Shown here piece after piece: positions 7,686 to 14,336 of a stretch of 60,260 bases of DNA. Within the stretch, counting starts at the first letter, position 1; every line of letters starts with the position of its first letter. Both the position numbers and the translations under genes were made by a program. Below the pieces are notes generated by a model, which saw only the letters and a program-made list of their open reading frames with translations, was not told where the DNA came from and made no database searches. Source of the stretch: Deltaproteobacteria bacterium HGW-Deltaproteobacteria-14 (GTDB lineage Bacteria > Myxococcota_A > UBA9042 > PHBI01); contig PHBI01000030.1 in the NCBI GenBank assembly GCA_002841945.1, positions 1 to 60,260 on the forward strand, given 5' to 3'.

Positions 7686-8543
7686 TCACGCCTTGGCGCC
7701 GCTCCCGCCCAGCGACGGGAAGAGCCCGAGCGCCTCGAGGGCACGAAACCCGACCCGCGCGGCCAGATCACCGTCCGGCAGGATCGCGTCGCTCTGGTAG
7801 ATGACCTGAAGACGCCCGCGCTTCTCCGCGTCCCCGACCGCCGCGGCGATCGTCAGGGTCTGGAGGGTGCCGACCGCCATCAGCAACGGCACGACGTGGA
7901 CCCGCTGGACCCCGGCCATGCGGCCCGCCTCGAGCACCGCCTGGGCCGTCGGCTCCGGCGACATCCCGACGACGTGTCCGACCCAGGCGTGGCACGCGTA
8001 GCCGAACCCCCACCGCATCAGCCGCGTCCGCAGCGTGTGCATCAGCGCCTCCCAGGCATCATGATGCAACGCAGAACCGTAGGCGCACAGAACGACTGCC
8101 TCGTGCGCCGGATAACGCCGCGCGAGGCTTGTGCGTCGCAATATATTTCGAAACAGGAGGTCCTCGAGGGCGCCGACGTGGATGAGCCGCACCGCGAGCC
8201 CGGAGGCGAGGGGCTGCTGACCCTCGGCGACGAGCCGACGGCGCACGTGCTCGGGCACCGGGAGGCCCAGGAGCCCGGGCAGATCCTCACCGACGTGGGC
8301 CGAGACGGAGAGGAACAGCGGGACCACCACGACCTCGGAGCAACCCGATGAGAGCGCCATGCGCACGGCGTCCGGGATGCGCGGCGCGCTGCTCTCGATG
8401 AACGCGGCCTCGACCGCGGCGAAGGCGTCCCTCACCCCGGGGGTCTCGGCGACCTCCGCGGCGAACGCGTGGATCGCCGCCGCCCACCCCTCGGACTTCG
8501 ACCCGTGGGCAGCGATCACGAGGGCTGGACGCGTACCGCTCAT
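7686..8543 (-). CDS. CbiX/SirB-like sirohydrochlorin chelatase-family protein
   Basis: 285 residues, two CbiX-type halves. The first has VIAAHGSKSEGWAAAIHAFA, FIESSAPRIPDAV and VVVVPLFLSVSAHVGEDLPG; the second has VVLCAYGSALHHDAWEALM and VHVVPLLMAVGTLQTLTI. Family members insert Co2+ or Fe2+ into sirohydrochlorin for B12 or siroheme. The catalytic His of AAHGS is present, but the second half has AYGS instead of HGS, so only one site may be active. No other cobalamin genes are adjacent. A non-B12 role in another metallochelatase branch is possible. Confidence 0.72.
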   Translation of the reverse strand: MSGTRPALVIAAHGSKSEGWAAAIHAFAAEVAETPGVRDAFAAVEAAFIESSAPRIPDAVRMALSSGCSEVVVVPLFLSVSAHVGEDLPGLLGLPVPEHVRRRLVAEGQQPLASGLAVRLIHVGALEDLLFRNILRRTSLARRYPAHEAVVLCAYGSALHHDAWEALMHTLRTRLMRWGFGYACHAWVGHVVGMSPEPTAQAVLEAGRMAGVQRVHVVPLLMAVGTLQTLTIAAAVGDAEKRGRLQVIYQSDAILPDGDLAARVGFRALEALGLFPSLGGSGAKA

Positions 8544-8691
8544 GTCCGCAGCTTGTGCCTCCGCCGATCGGCGGTCAAGCTCGCGCCCGACGCCGCAGCC
8601 GCCGCGGGGCCCGAATCCTCCGGCCGGGGCGCGGCGCGGGTGAGTTTTCCAGAGTCACGCCGGCGGTTCGGCTGCTATGGTCGCGCGGCCC

Positions 8692-8826
8692 GCGCCCGGG
8701 ACCCGCCCGGTCGTCTGACCTGCGACGGCAGGTTGGGACACGGAGGCCGTAGCTGCCCCCGTTGGTCGACGAAGTCGGCCGAAGGGGGTCGCGGAGACCG
8801 CAGCGGCCCAACCGAAACCCGGGCGC
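8692..8826 (+). ncRNA. Highly structured leader RNA upstream of tryptophanase (riboswitch-like, unassigned)
   Basis: The 366 bp before tnaA contain nested complementary segments. The outer stem is gcgcccggg (8692-8700) / cccgggcgc (8818-8826), 9 bp perfect. An inner stem is ggttggg (8731-8737) / cccaacc (8807-8813). A long hairpin spans 8756-8788, with 14 pairs, one G-A mismatch and a GAA loop (left arm cccccgttggtcgac). There is also a gcgg-aga-ccgc hairpin (8791-8801), and a competing hairpin cctgc/gcagg (8719-8732) overlaps the inner stem. A second hairpin, ggcccgc/gcgggcc, lies at 8852-8880 before the start codon. A -10-like TATGGT (8676-8681) would start RNA at about 8688, just before the outer stem. 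It matches no riboswitch consensus I recognise. Confidence 0.5.
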
Positions 8827-8909
8827 CGCGCCCCGCAGAGGGAACCTGAAAGGCCCGCCTGGCGAAACGCGAAGCGGGCCAAGCGGCGGCGAAACCAACG
8901 AGGATCCGC

Positions 8910-10259
8910 ATGAAGACCATCATCGAGCCGTTCCGGATCAAGGTCGTCGAGCCCATCCGCATGACGACCCGCGAGGAGCGCAGAGACGCCCTCGTCGCCG
9001 CCCACTACAACCTCTTCGAGCTCAAAGCCGACGACGTGCTGATCGATCTCCTGACCGACAGCGGCACCGGCGCGATGAGCCAGGAGCAGTGGGCGGCCGT
9101 GATGCGCGCCGACGAGAGCTACGCCGGCAGCAAGTCGTTCTTCGTCTTCCGCGACGCCGTCCGCCACGTGTTCGGCTACGAGCACGTCATCCCGACCCAC
9201 CAGGGGCGCGCCGCCGAGCGCATCCTCTTCGAGCTGGTCGGCGGCGAGGGGACGGTCATCCCCAACAACACCCACTTCGACACCACCCGCGCCAACGCCG
9301 AGCACGCCGGGGCGCGGGCCGTCGATCTGGTCGCCGCCGTCGGGCGCGACCCGGCCGCGGAGCACCCGTTCAAGGGCAACATCGACGTCGAGCGCCTCGC
9401 CGCGCTCATCGAAGAGGTCGGCCCGGCGCGGATCCCCATCGGGATGATCACCATCACGAACAACGCCGGCGGCGGGCAGCCGGTCTCGATGGCCAACGCC
9501 CGCGCCGTCAGCGAGCTCCTCCACCGCCACGGCATCCCGCTCTTCTTCGACGCCTGCCGCTTCGCCGAGAACGCCTTCTTCATCAAGCAGCGCGAGCCTG
9601 GCTACGCCGACCGCTCGATCCTCGACATCTGCCGCGAGATGTTCGCCCTCGGCGACGGCTGCACGATGAGCGCGAAGAAGGACGGGATGGCGAACATCGG
9701 CGGGTTCTTGGCGACCAACGACGCCGAGCTGGCCGCCCGCGCCCGCAACATCCTCATCCTGACCGAGGGCTTCCCGACCTACGGCGGCCTCGCCGGGCGC
9801 GACCTCGAGGCCATCGCCCGCGGCCTCGAGGAGGTCCTCCACGAGGACTACCTGAACTACCGCATCGTCAGCACCGCCTACCTCTGCGACCACCTGCACG
9901 AGAAGGGGGTGCCGGTGCTGCGCCCGGCCGGCGGGCACGCGGTCTACCTTGACGCGGCGGGCTTCCTCCCCCACGTCCCGAGCCACGAGCTGCCGGGCCA
10001 GGCGCTCGCCTGCGCCCTCTACGAGGACGCCGGCATTCGCGGTTGCGAGATCGGCACCGTGATGTTCGGCGACAACGCCCAGATGGAGCTCGTGCGGCTC
10101 GCCATACCGCGGCGCGTCTATACCCAGAGCCACATCGACTACGTGGTCGAGTCGGTCCTCGACGTGTTCGCGCGCCGCGACGAGATCCGCGGCATGCGCA
10201 TCACCTGGGAGCCGTCGGCGCTGCGCCACTTCACCGCCCACTTCGAGCCGCTCGCGTGA
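8910..10259 (+). CDS. tnaA: Tryptophanase (PLP-dependent beta-eliminating lyase)
   Basis: 449 residues, normal length. The enzyme cleaves L-Trp to indole, pyruvate and ammonia, and family members also attack Cys and Ser. Visible: LLTDSGTGAMSQEQW, PTHQGRAAE, the PLP lysine in CTMSAKKDGM (K257), EGFPTYGGLAGRD and LAIPRRVYTQSHID. Tryptophanase and tyrosine phenol-lyase are close relatives; the segments FDTTRA, LPGQALACALYEDAGIRGCEIG and SAKKD resemble tryptophanase, while the Arg that marks tyrosine phenol-lyase in the GVRSMERG position is absent here. It is preceded by a structured leader, and its stop overlaps the next start (GTGA). Confidence 0.9.
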   Translation: MKTIIEPFRIKVVEPIRMTTREERRDALVAAHYNLFELKADDVLIDLLTDSGTGAMSQEQWAAVMRADESYAGSKSFFVFRDAVRHVFGYEHVIPTHQGRAAERILFELVGGEGTVIPNNTHFDTTRANAEHAGARAVDLVAAVGRDPAAEHPFKGNIDVERLAALIEEVGPARIPIGMITITNNAGGGQPVSMANARAVSELLHRHGIPLFFDACRFAENAFFIKQREPGYADRSILDICREMFALGDGCTMSAKKDGMANIGGFLATNDAELAARARNILILTEGFPTYGGLAGRDLEAIARGLEEVLHEDYLNYRIVSTAYLCDHLHEKGVPVLRPAGGHAVYLDAAGFLPHVPSHELPGQALACALYEDAGIRGCEIGTVMFGDNAQMELVRLAIPRRVYTQSHIDYVVESVLDVFARRDEIRGMRITWEPSALRHFTAHFEPLA

Positions 10260-10699
10260 ACCCGGCGCAGCCGGCCGAGGGCGAGCCTTACGGACGCACC
10301 GTCGTCGCCGCCGACGAGGATCACGAGATGATCCTGATGCGCTGGCGCGCCGGCGCGACCTGCGCGCCCCACGACCACGGCGACGCCAGCGGCGTCATCC
10401 ACCTCCTCGAGGGCGTCTTCACCGAGCGCGTCTACGCCCGCGACGGCGACCGCCTCGCCATCGTGCGGACCCGCGAGGTGGTCGCCCCGGCCATCGTCGA
10501 GGTCGGCGCCGAGCACATCCACGACATGCGCTGCGACCGCGCCGGGGCGAGCCTGCACGTGTATCGCCCGCGGATCCACGGGATGCGCGTCTACGACCTG
10601 GCCCGCCGCGAGGTGCTCGTCGTCAGCGACGACTGCGGCGCGTGGATCCCGAGCGACCCCGCCCTGGTCCTGGCGCGCGAGCCTGGCTTCGGCCCCTGA
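10256..10699 (+). CDS. Cysteine-dioxygenase-family cupin
   Basis: 147 residues. The GTG start overlaps the tnaA stop (GTGA), which sets the N-terminus and shows translational coupling. Cupin motif 1 has the iron ligands H39 and H41 in CAPHDHGDASG followed by HLLEG. Motif 2 has EVGAEHIHDM (H87/H89), and SLHVYRPRIHGMRVYD is a cysteine-dioxygenase signature. It probably oxidises cysteine or a related thiol (3-mercaptopropionate, for example) to a sulfinate. It is shorter than mammalian CDO but normal for bacterial members. Co-translation with tryptophanase, which can also desulfhydrate cysteine, suggests a shared thiol-amino-acid substrate or product. Confidence 0.85.
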   Translation: MNPAQPAEGEPYGRTVVAADEDHEMILMRWRAGATCAPHDHGDASGVIHLLEGVFTERVYARDGDRLAIVRTREVVAPAIVEVGAEHIHDMRCDRAGASLHVYRPRIHGMRVYDLARREVLVVSDDCGAWIPSDPALVLAREPGFGP

Positions 10700-10746
10700 C
10701 AGGCGCGCCGAGCGTTCAACGTCCCTCCCGGAGCCCAGCCCGCCCG

Positions 10747-12054
10747 ATGCATTGGATTGGATACACCACCCTGTACCGCGAAGGAGGTCCCCAGCTGGCG
10801 CAGGCCGCGCGGACCCTGGCGCGCGAGCACGAGGCGACCGGCGCCGCGGTGCGCCTCGCGCGGATCGAGTCCAAGCGGGACTTCGTCGACGAGATGGAGC
10901 GCCTGCGCGCCCGGGGGGAGCGCCTCGACGGGCTCCACTTCCTCGGCCACAGCGGCATGTACGGGCCGATGTTCCGCACCACGGCGATGCCCGAGCAGTT
11001 CAGCCCCCACGAGTGGCGGACCCTCGCCGAGCGGGGCGCCATCCCCTTCGCCGAGGGCGGCCAGGCGTGGTTTCACGCCTGCCGCACGGCGCGCTGGTTC
11101 GCCCCGTTCTTCGCGCGCACCTTCGGCGTCCCGGCCCACGGCTACCACTGGTACACCTCGTTCTCGACCCGGCGCGAGCGCTTCCGCTGGCCGGGGCTGC
11201 GCTACCCGAAGGACGCCCCGCTGCACCTGATCGGCGTCAAGGGCAGGAAGTCCCACGGGGTCATCGGCTCGGCCTTGAAGTACGCCGGCTTCGCGGAGGC
11301 CGAGGCGTTTCGACGCTACGCGCCTGAGCCCGTCCTCGGCGACGCCAGCTACGACGGCGTGGCGGAGCTGTACGACGCGGTCTTCGAGGACATCCGGGTG
11401 CGCGAGGACGAGTGGCGCTGGCTCGAGGCGCACCTCCCCGCGGGCCCGCCGCCCCGGGTCCTCGACATCGGCTGCGGCAACGGGGCGCTGCTGCGCCAGC
11501 TCGCGCCGCGCGTCGCGCGGGGCGAGGGGGTCGACGGCTCCGAGGGGATGATCCGGGTCGCGCGCCGCCACGACAACCCCGAGCACCTCGCCTTCACCCA
11601 CGTCGACGAGCCCACCCTGCCCTTCCCCGACGCCTCCTTCGACGTCGTCATCTCGCTGCTCTCCTTCCGCTACCTCGACTGGGACCCGCTGATGAACGAG
11701 GTCCGCCGGGTCCTCGCCCCCGGCGGGCGCCTGCTGGTCATCGACATGGTCACCGCCCCGGTCGCGCCCCGCGAGGTCCCGCGCCTCGTCGCCGACGCCG
11801 CCCGCGCCGTCGCCCAACGCCAGGCGCGACCCGCCTATCGCCAGGCCCTGGCGCGCCTCGTCGCCGACCCCCGCTGGCAGACGATGCTGCGCTACAACCC
11901 CATCCGCGCGCAGCACGAGCTCGTCTGGTACCTCGAGAGCCGCTTCCCGGGACGCCACGTCGAGCTCCTCAACGTCGGCTGGCACGCGCGGGTCCTCGCC
12001 TTCGACTCCGGGCCCCTCGCGCCGGGGACGGTGGCGCCGCAGAGCTACCCGTGA
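10747..12054 (+). CDS. CHAT/caspase-like N-terminal domain fused to a class I SAM methyltransferase
   Basis: 435 residues. The C-terminal half (about 210-435) is a class I methyltransferase: VLDIGCGNGALLRQL, EGVDGSEGMI, LPFPDASFDVVISLLSFRYL and VRRVLAPGGRLLVIDMV. The N-terminal about 190 residues carry LHFLGHSGMYG (a His after a hydrophobic strand, as in SGHG) and AWFHACRTARWF (a Cys after a strand, as in SACxTG). They are about 40 residues apart and are followed by FGVPAHGYHWYTSF, the order of the His-Cys dyad in CHAT/caspase-fold peptidases. The fold is my inference. ATG 10747 is preceded only by CGGAG at long spacing. Its stop overlaps the racemase start. Confidence 0.7.
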   Translation: MHWIGYTTLYREGGPQLAQAARTLAREHEATGAAVRLARIESKRDFVDEMERLRARGERLDGLHFLGHSGMYGPMFRTTAMPEQFSPHEWRTLAERGAIPFAEGGQAWFHACRTARWFAPFFARTFGVPAHGYHWYTSFSTRRERFRWPGLRYPKDAPLHLIGVKGRKSHGVIGSALKYAGFAEAEAFRRYAPEPVLGDASYDGVAELYDAVFEDIRVREDEWRWLEAHLPAGPPPRVLDIGCGNGALLRQLAPRVARGEGVDGSEGMIRVARRHDNPEHLAFTHVDEPTLPFPDASFDVVISLLSFRYLDWDPLMNEVRRVLAPGGRLLVIDMVTAPVAPREVPRLVADAARAVAQRQARPAYRQALARLVADPRWQTMLRYNPIRAQHELVWYLESRFPGRHVELLNVGWHARVLAFDSGPLAPGTVAPQSYP

Positions 12055-12803
12055 GCGAGGTCCGGGTCGGCGTCCTCGACTGGGGTATCGGCGGCGTCGA
12101 CGCCCTCGCCCGGCTGCGCGCCCGCTTCCCGAGGCTGCCGCTGACCTACTGGTCCGACAGCGGCTTCGCGCCCTACGGCAAGGTCCCGGCGCGCGCGCTC
12201 GCCGCCCGGGTCGCGGCGGTGGCGCGGCGCATGGACGTCAGCCACCTGGTCGTCGCGTGCAACGCCGCCAGCACCGTGCTCGACGAGGCCGACCTGCCGG
12301 TCCCGACCCTCGGGGTCATCTCCCCCGGGGTCGCCCTGGCGCTGGCGTCGCCGGCGCGCAGCTTCGGCGTCATCGGCGGCGAACGGACCATCGCGTCGGG
12401 CGCCTGGGAGCGCCCGCTGGTCGCGGCCGGCCGCACCGTGCGAGCCCGGGTCGCCCAGCCGCTGTCCGCCCACGTCGAGGCCGGGCGCCTCGACGGCGCC
12501 GCGCTCGAGCGCGATCTGGACGCCATCCTCGCCCCGCTCGCCGGCGTCGAGGCGCTGATCCTCGCGTGCACGCACTACCCCGCCATCGCCGGCCCGATCC
12601 GCCGGCGCCTGCCGGGCGTCCCCCTCGTCGACCCGGTCGACGCGCTGATCGACGCGGCCGCCGACGTCTGGCGGCTCGCGGATCGAGGTGACGGCGCGCT
12701 CCGCGTGCTGACGACCGGCGCCGCGGCGGAGACCCGCTGGGCCGCCCTGCGCGCCTTCGGGGTCACCCTCGACCCGACCGAGGTCCCCCCCGACGCCCCC
12801 TGA
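12051..12803 (+). CDS. Aspartate/glutamate racemase-family protein (MurI-like)
   Basis: 250 residues. The GTG start overlaps the methyltransferase stop. Both catalytic cysteines are in place, in VACNAASTVLDEADLPVPTLG and LACTHYPAI, as are TYWSDSGFAPYGKVP and VIGGERTI. MurI enzymes normally begin with DSGxGG; here the motif is VLDWGIGGVDAL, with Trp in place of the Ser. That change near the active site may alter substrate choice, so I do not call it glutamate racemase. With both cysteines present it is probably an active cofactor-independent racemase, or an Asp/Glu/hydantoin racemase relative. Confidence 0.82.
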   Translation: MSEVRVGVLDWGIGGVDALARLRARFPRLPLTYWSDSGFAPYGKVPARALAARVAAVARRMDVSHLVVACNAASTVLDEADLPVPTLGVISPGVALALASPARSFGVIGGERTIASGAWERPLVAAGRTVRARVAQPLSAHVEAGRLDGAALERDLDAILAPLAGVEALILACTHYPAIAGPIRRRLPGVPLVDPVDALIDAAADVWRLADRGDGALRVLTTGAAAETRWAALRAFGVTLDPTEVPPDAP

Positions 12804-12872
12804 CGTGGCCGTCCGCCCGCGGCGCGCCGGTGCCGACGAGGCGCCCCTGGTCGACGTCTTTCGGGCCTGACC

Positions 12873-12900
12873 TTGCGTCCGCGCCGGGGCGGGGTATCCT
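12873..12900 (+). promoter_or_regulatory. Promoter candidate for the carboxylase/reductase gene
   Basis: TTGCGT (12873-12878), 16-bp spacer, TATCCT (12895-12900). The leader of about 75 nt contains a 9-bp stem gcgcgtcgc (12911-12919) / gcgacgcgc (12945-12953). Confidence 0.45.
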
Positions 12901-12980
12901 CCGTGACGCAGCGCGTCGCGAACCGCGTCATTGCAGCGTCGGGAGCGACGCGCGCGCCCCACCCGACCCGCGAGGCCGCC

Positions 12981-14234
12981 ATGGACGACGTCAAGGACCT
13001 CTACGATCTCGGCGAGATCCCCCCTCTCGGCGCGGTGCCGAAGCTGATGCACGCCATGCCCATCCGGCGTGAGCGCCACGGCCGCCCGGCTCAGGCGATG
13101 CTGCATGAGACCGTGCCGGTCCCCGAGGCCGGGCCGGGCGAGGTGCTCGTCTACGTGATGAGCGCGGGCGTCAACTACAACGGCGTGTGGGCCTCGCTCG
13201 GCAAGCCCCTGAGCCCGATGCAGATCCACAAGCAGCCCTATCACATCGCCGGCAGCGACGCGTCCGGCGTCGTCTGGAAGGTCGGCGCCGGCGTCGTCGG
13301 CTGGCAGCCCGGGGACGAGGTCGTGGTGCACTGCAACCAGACCTGCGGGCAGTGCCACAACTGCAACGGCGGCGAGCCGATGCTGTGCCGCGAGCAGCAG
13401 ATCTGGGGCTACGAGACGACCGACGGCAGCTTCGCGCAGTTCGCCAAGGTGCAGGCCCAGCAGCTGCTGCCGAAGCCCAAGCACCTCACCTGGAGCGAGG
13501 CCGGCTGCTATATGCTCGTGCACGCCACCTCGTGGCGGATGCTCTACGGGCACGCCCCCCACACCCTCAAGCCGGCCATGAACGTCCTCATCTGGGGCGC
13601 CTCGGGCGGGCTCGGGACGATGGCGATCCAGATCTGCAGGGCGGCCGGGGCCAACGCCATCGCGGTCGTGAGCTCCGAGGAGAAGGGCCGCTACTGCATG
13701 GACCTCGGCGCCAAGGCGTGGATCAACCGCAAGGACTTCGACTGCTGGGGGGTGATGCCCGACCCCGAGGATCCAGAGGCGTACGGCAGCTGGGTCAAGC
13801 GAACCCGGAAGTTCGGCAAGGCGATCTGGGACATCACCGGCGGCGTCGACGTCGACATGGTCTTCGAGCACCCGGGCGAGCAGACCTTCCCGGTGAGCGC
13901 CTACGTCGTGCGCCGCGGCGGCATGGTCGTCTTCTGCGCCGGCACCACCGGCTACAACCTGACCTTCGACGCGCGCTACGTGTGGATGCGCCAGAAGCGC
14001 ATCCAGGGCAGCCACTTCGCCTCGAAGTACGAGGCCGATCAGGCCAACCACCTGGTGATGGACGGCAAGATCGGGACCGGGCTCTCGCGCTCGTTCAGCT
14101 TCGACGAGTGCGCCGTCCCCCACGAGCTGATGCTCGACAACCGCCACCCGCCGGGCAACATGGTGGTCAACGTCAACGCGACGGCGGACGGCTGCCACAA
14201 CCTGGCGGAGAGCCGCAACGCCCAGGCGCGCTGA
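12981..14234 (+). CDS. ccrA: Crotonyl-CoA carboxylase/reductase
   Basis: 417 residues. A medium-chain dehydrogenase/reductase that reductively carboxylates crotonyl-CoA to (2S)-ethylmalonyl-CoA using NADPH. The family-specific start DLYDLGEIPPLGAVPK is followed by RRERHG, GVNYNGVWASLGKPLSP, YHIAGSDASGVVWKVGAG, GDEVVVHCNQ, IWGYETTDGSFAQF, WGASGGLGTMAIQICRAAG, GAKAWINRKDFDCWG and RYVWMRQKRIQGSHFAS. Carboxylase-specific residues therefore look intact. ATG 12981 has GAGG 5 bp upstream. The stretch QTCGQCHNCNGGEPMLC has the four clustered Cys of zinc-type MDRs, which many Ccr enzymes have lost. The next gene is the matching mutase. Confidence 0.93.
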   Translation: MDDVKDLYDLGEIPPLGAVPKLMHAMPIRRERHGRPAQAMLHETVPVPEAGPGEVLVYVMSAGVNYNGVWASLGKPLSPMQIHKQPYHIAGSDASGVVWKVGAGVVGWQPGDEVVVHCNQTCGQCHNCNGGEPMLCREQQIWGYETTDGSFAQFAKVQAQQLLPKPKHLTWSEAGCYMLVHATSWRMLYGHAPHTLKPAMNVLIWGASGGLGTMAIQICRAAGANAIAVVSSEEKGRYCMDLGAKAWINRKDFDCWGVMPDPEDPEAYGSWVKRTRKFGKAIWDITGGVDVDMVFEHPGEQTFPVSAYVVRRGGMVVFCAGTTGYNLTFDARYVWMRQKRIQGSHFASKYEADQANHLVMDGKIGTGLSRSFSFDECAVPHELMLDNRHPPGNMVVNVNATADGCHNLAESRNAQAR

Positions 14235-14336
14235 GGCGCTGGGCTGTCGCATCGCAAGATCGATGACGCGACCAGGTGACATGCGTTAGTCCGCACGATC
14301 CTGGCCGCCACATCTCGCATACGCACGGAGGCAGCC

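Noticed and set aside
8910..10259. Tyrosine phenol-lyase rather than tryptophanase
   Set aside because: Local motifs around GIRGCEIG and FDTTRA match tryptophanase; the specificity Arg of tyrosine phenol-lyase is missing. Sequence alone is not absolute.
12045..14282. Minus-strand open frame across the racemase and carboxylase genes
   Set aside because: Opposite two confident genes; composition-driven.
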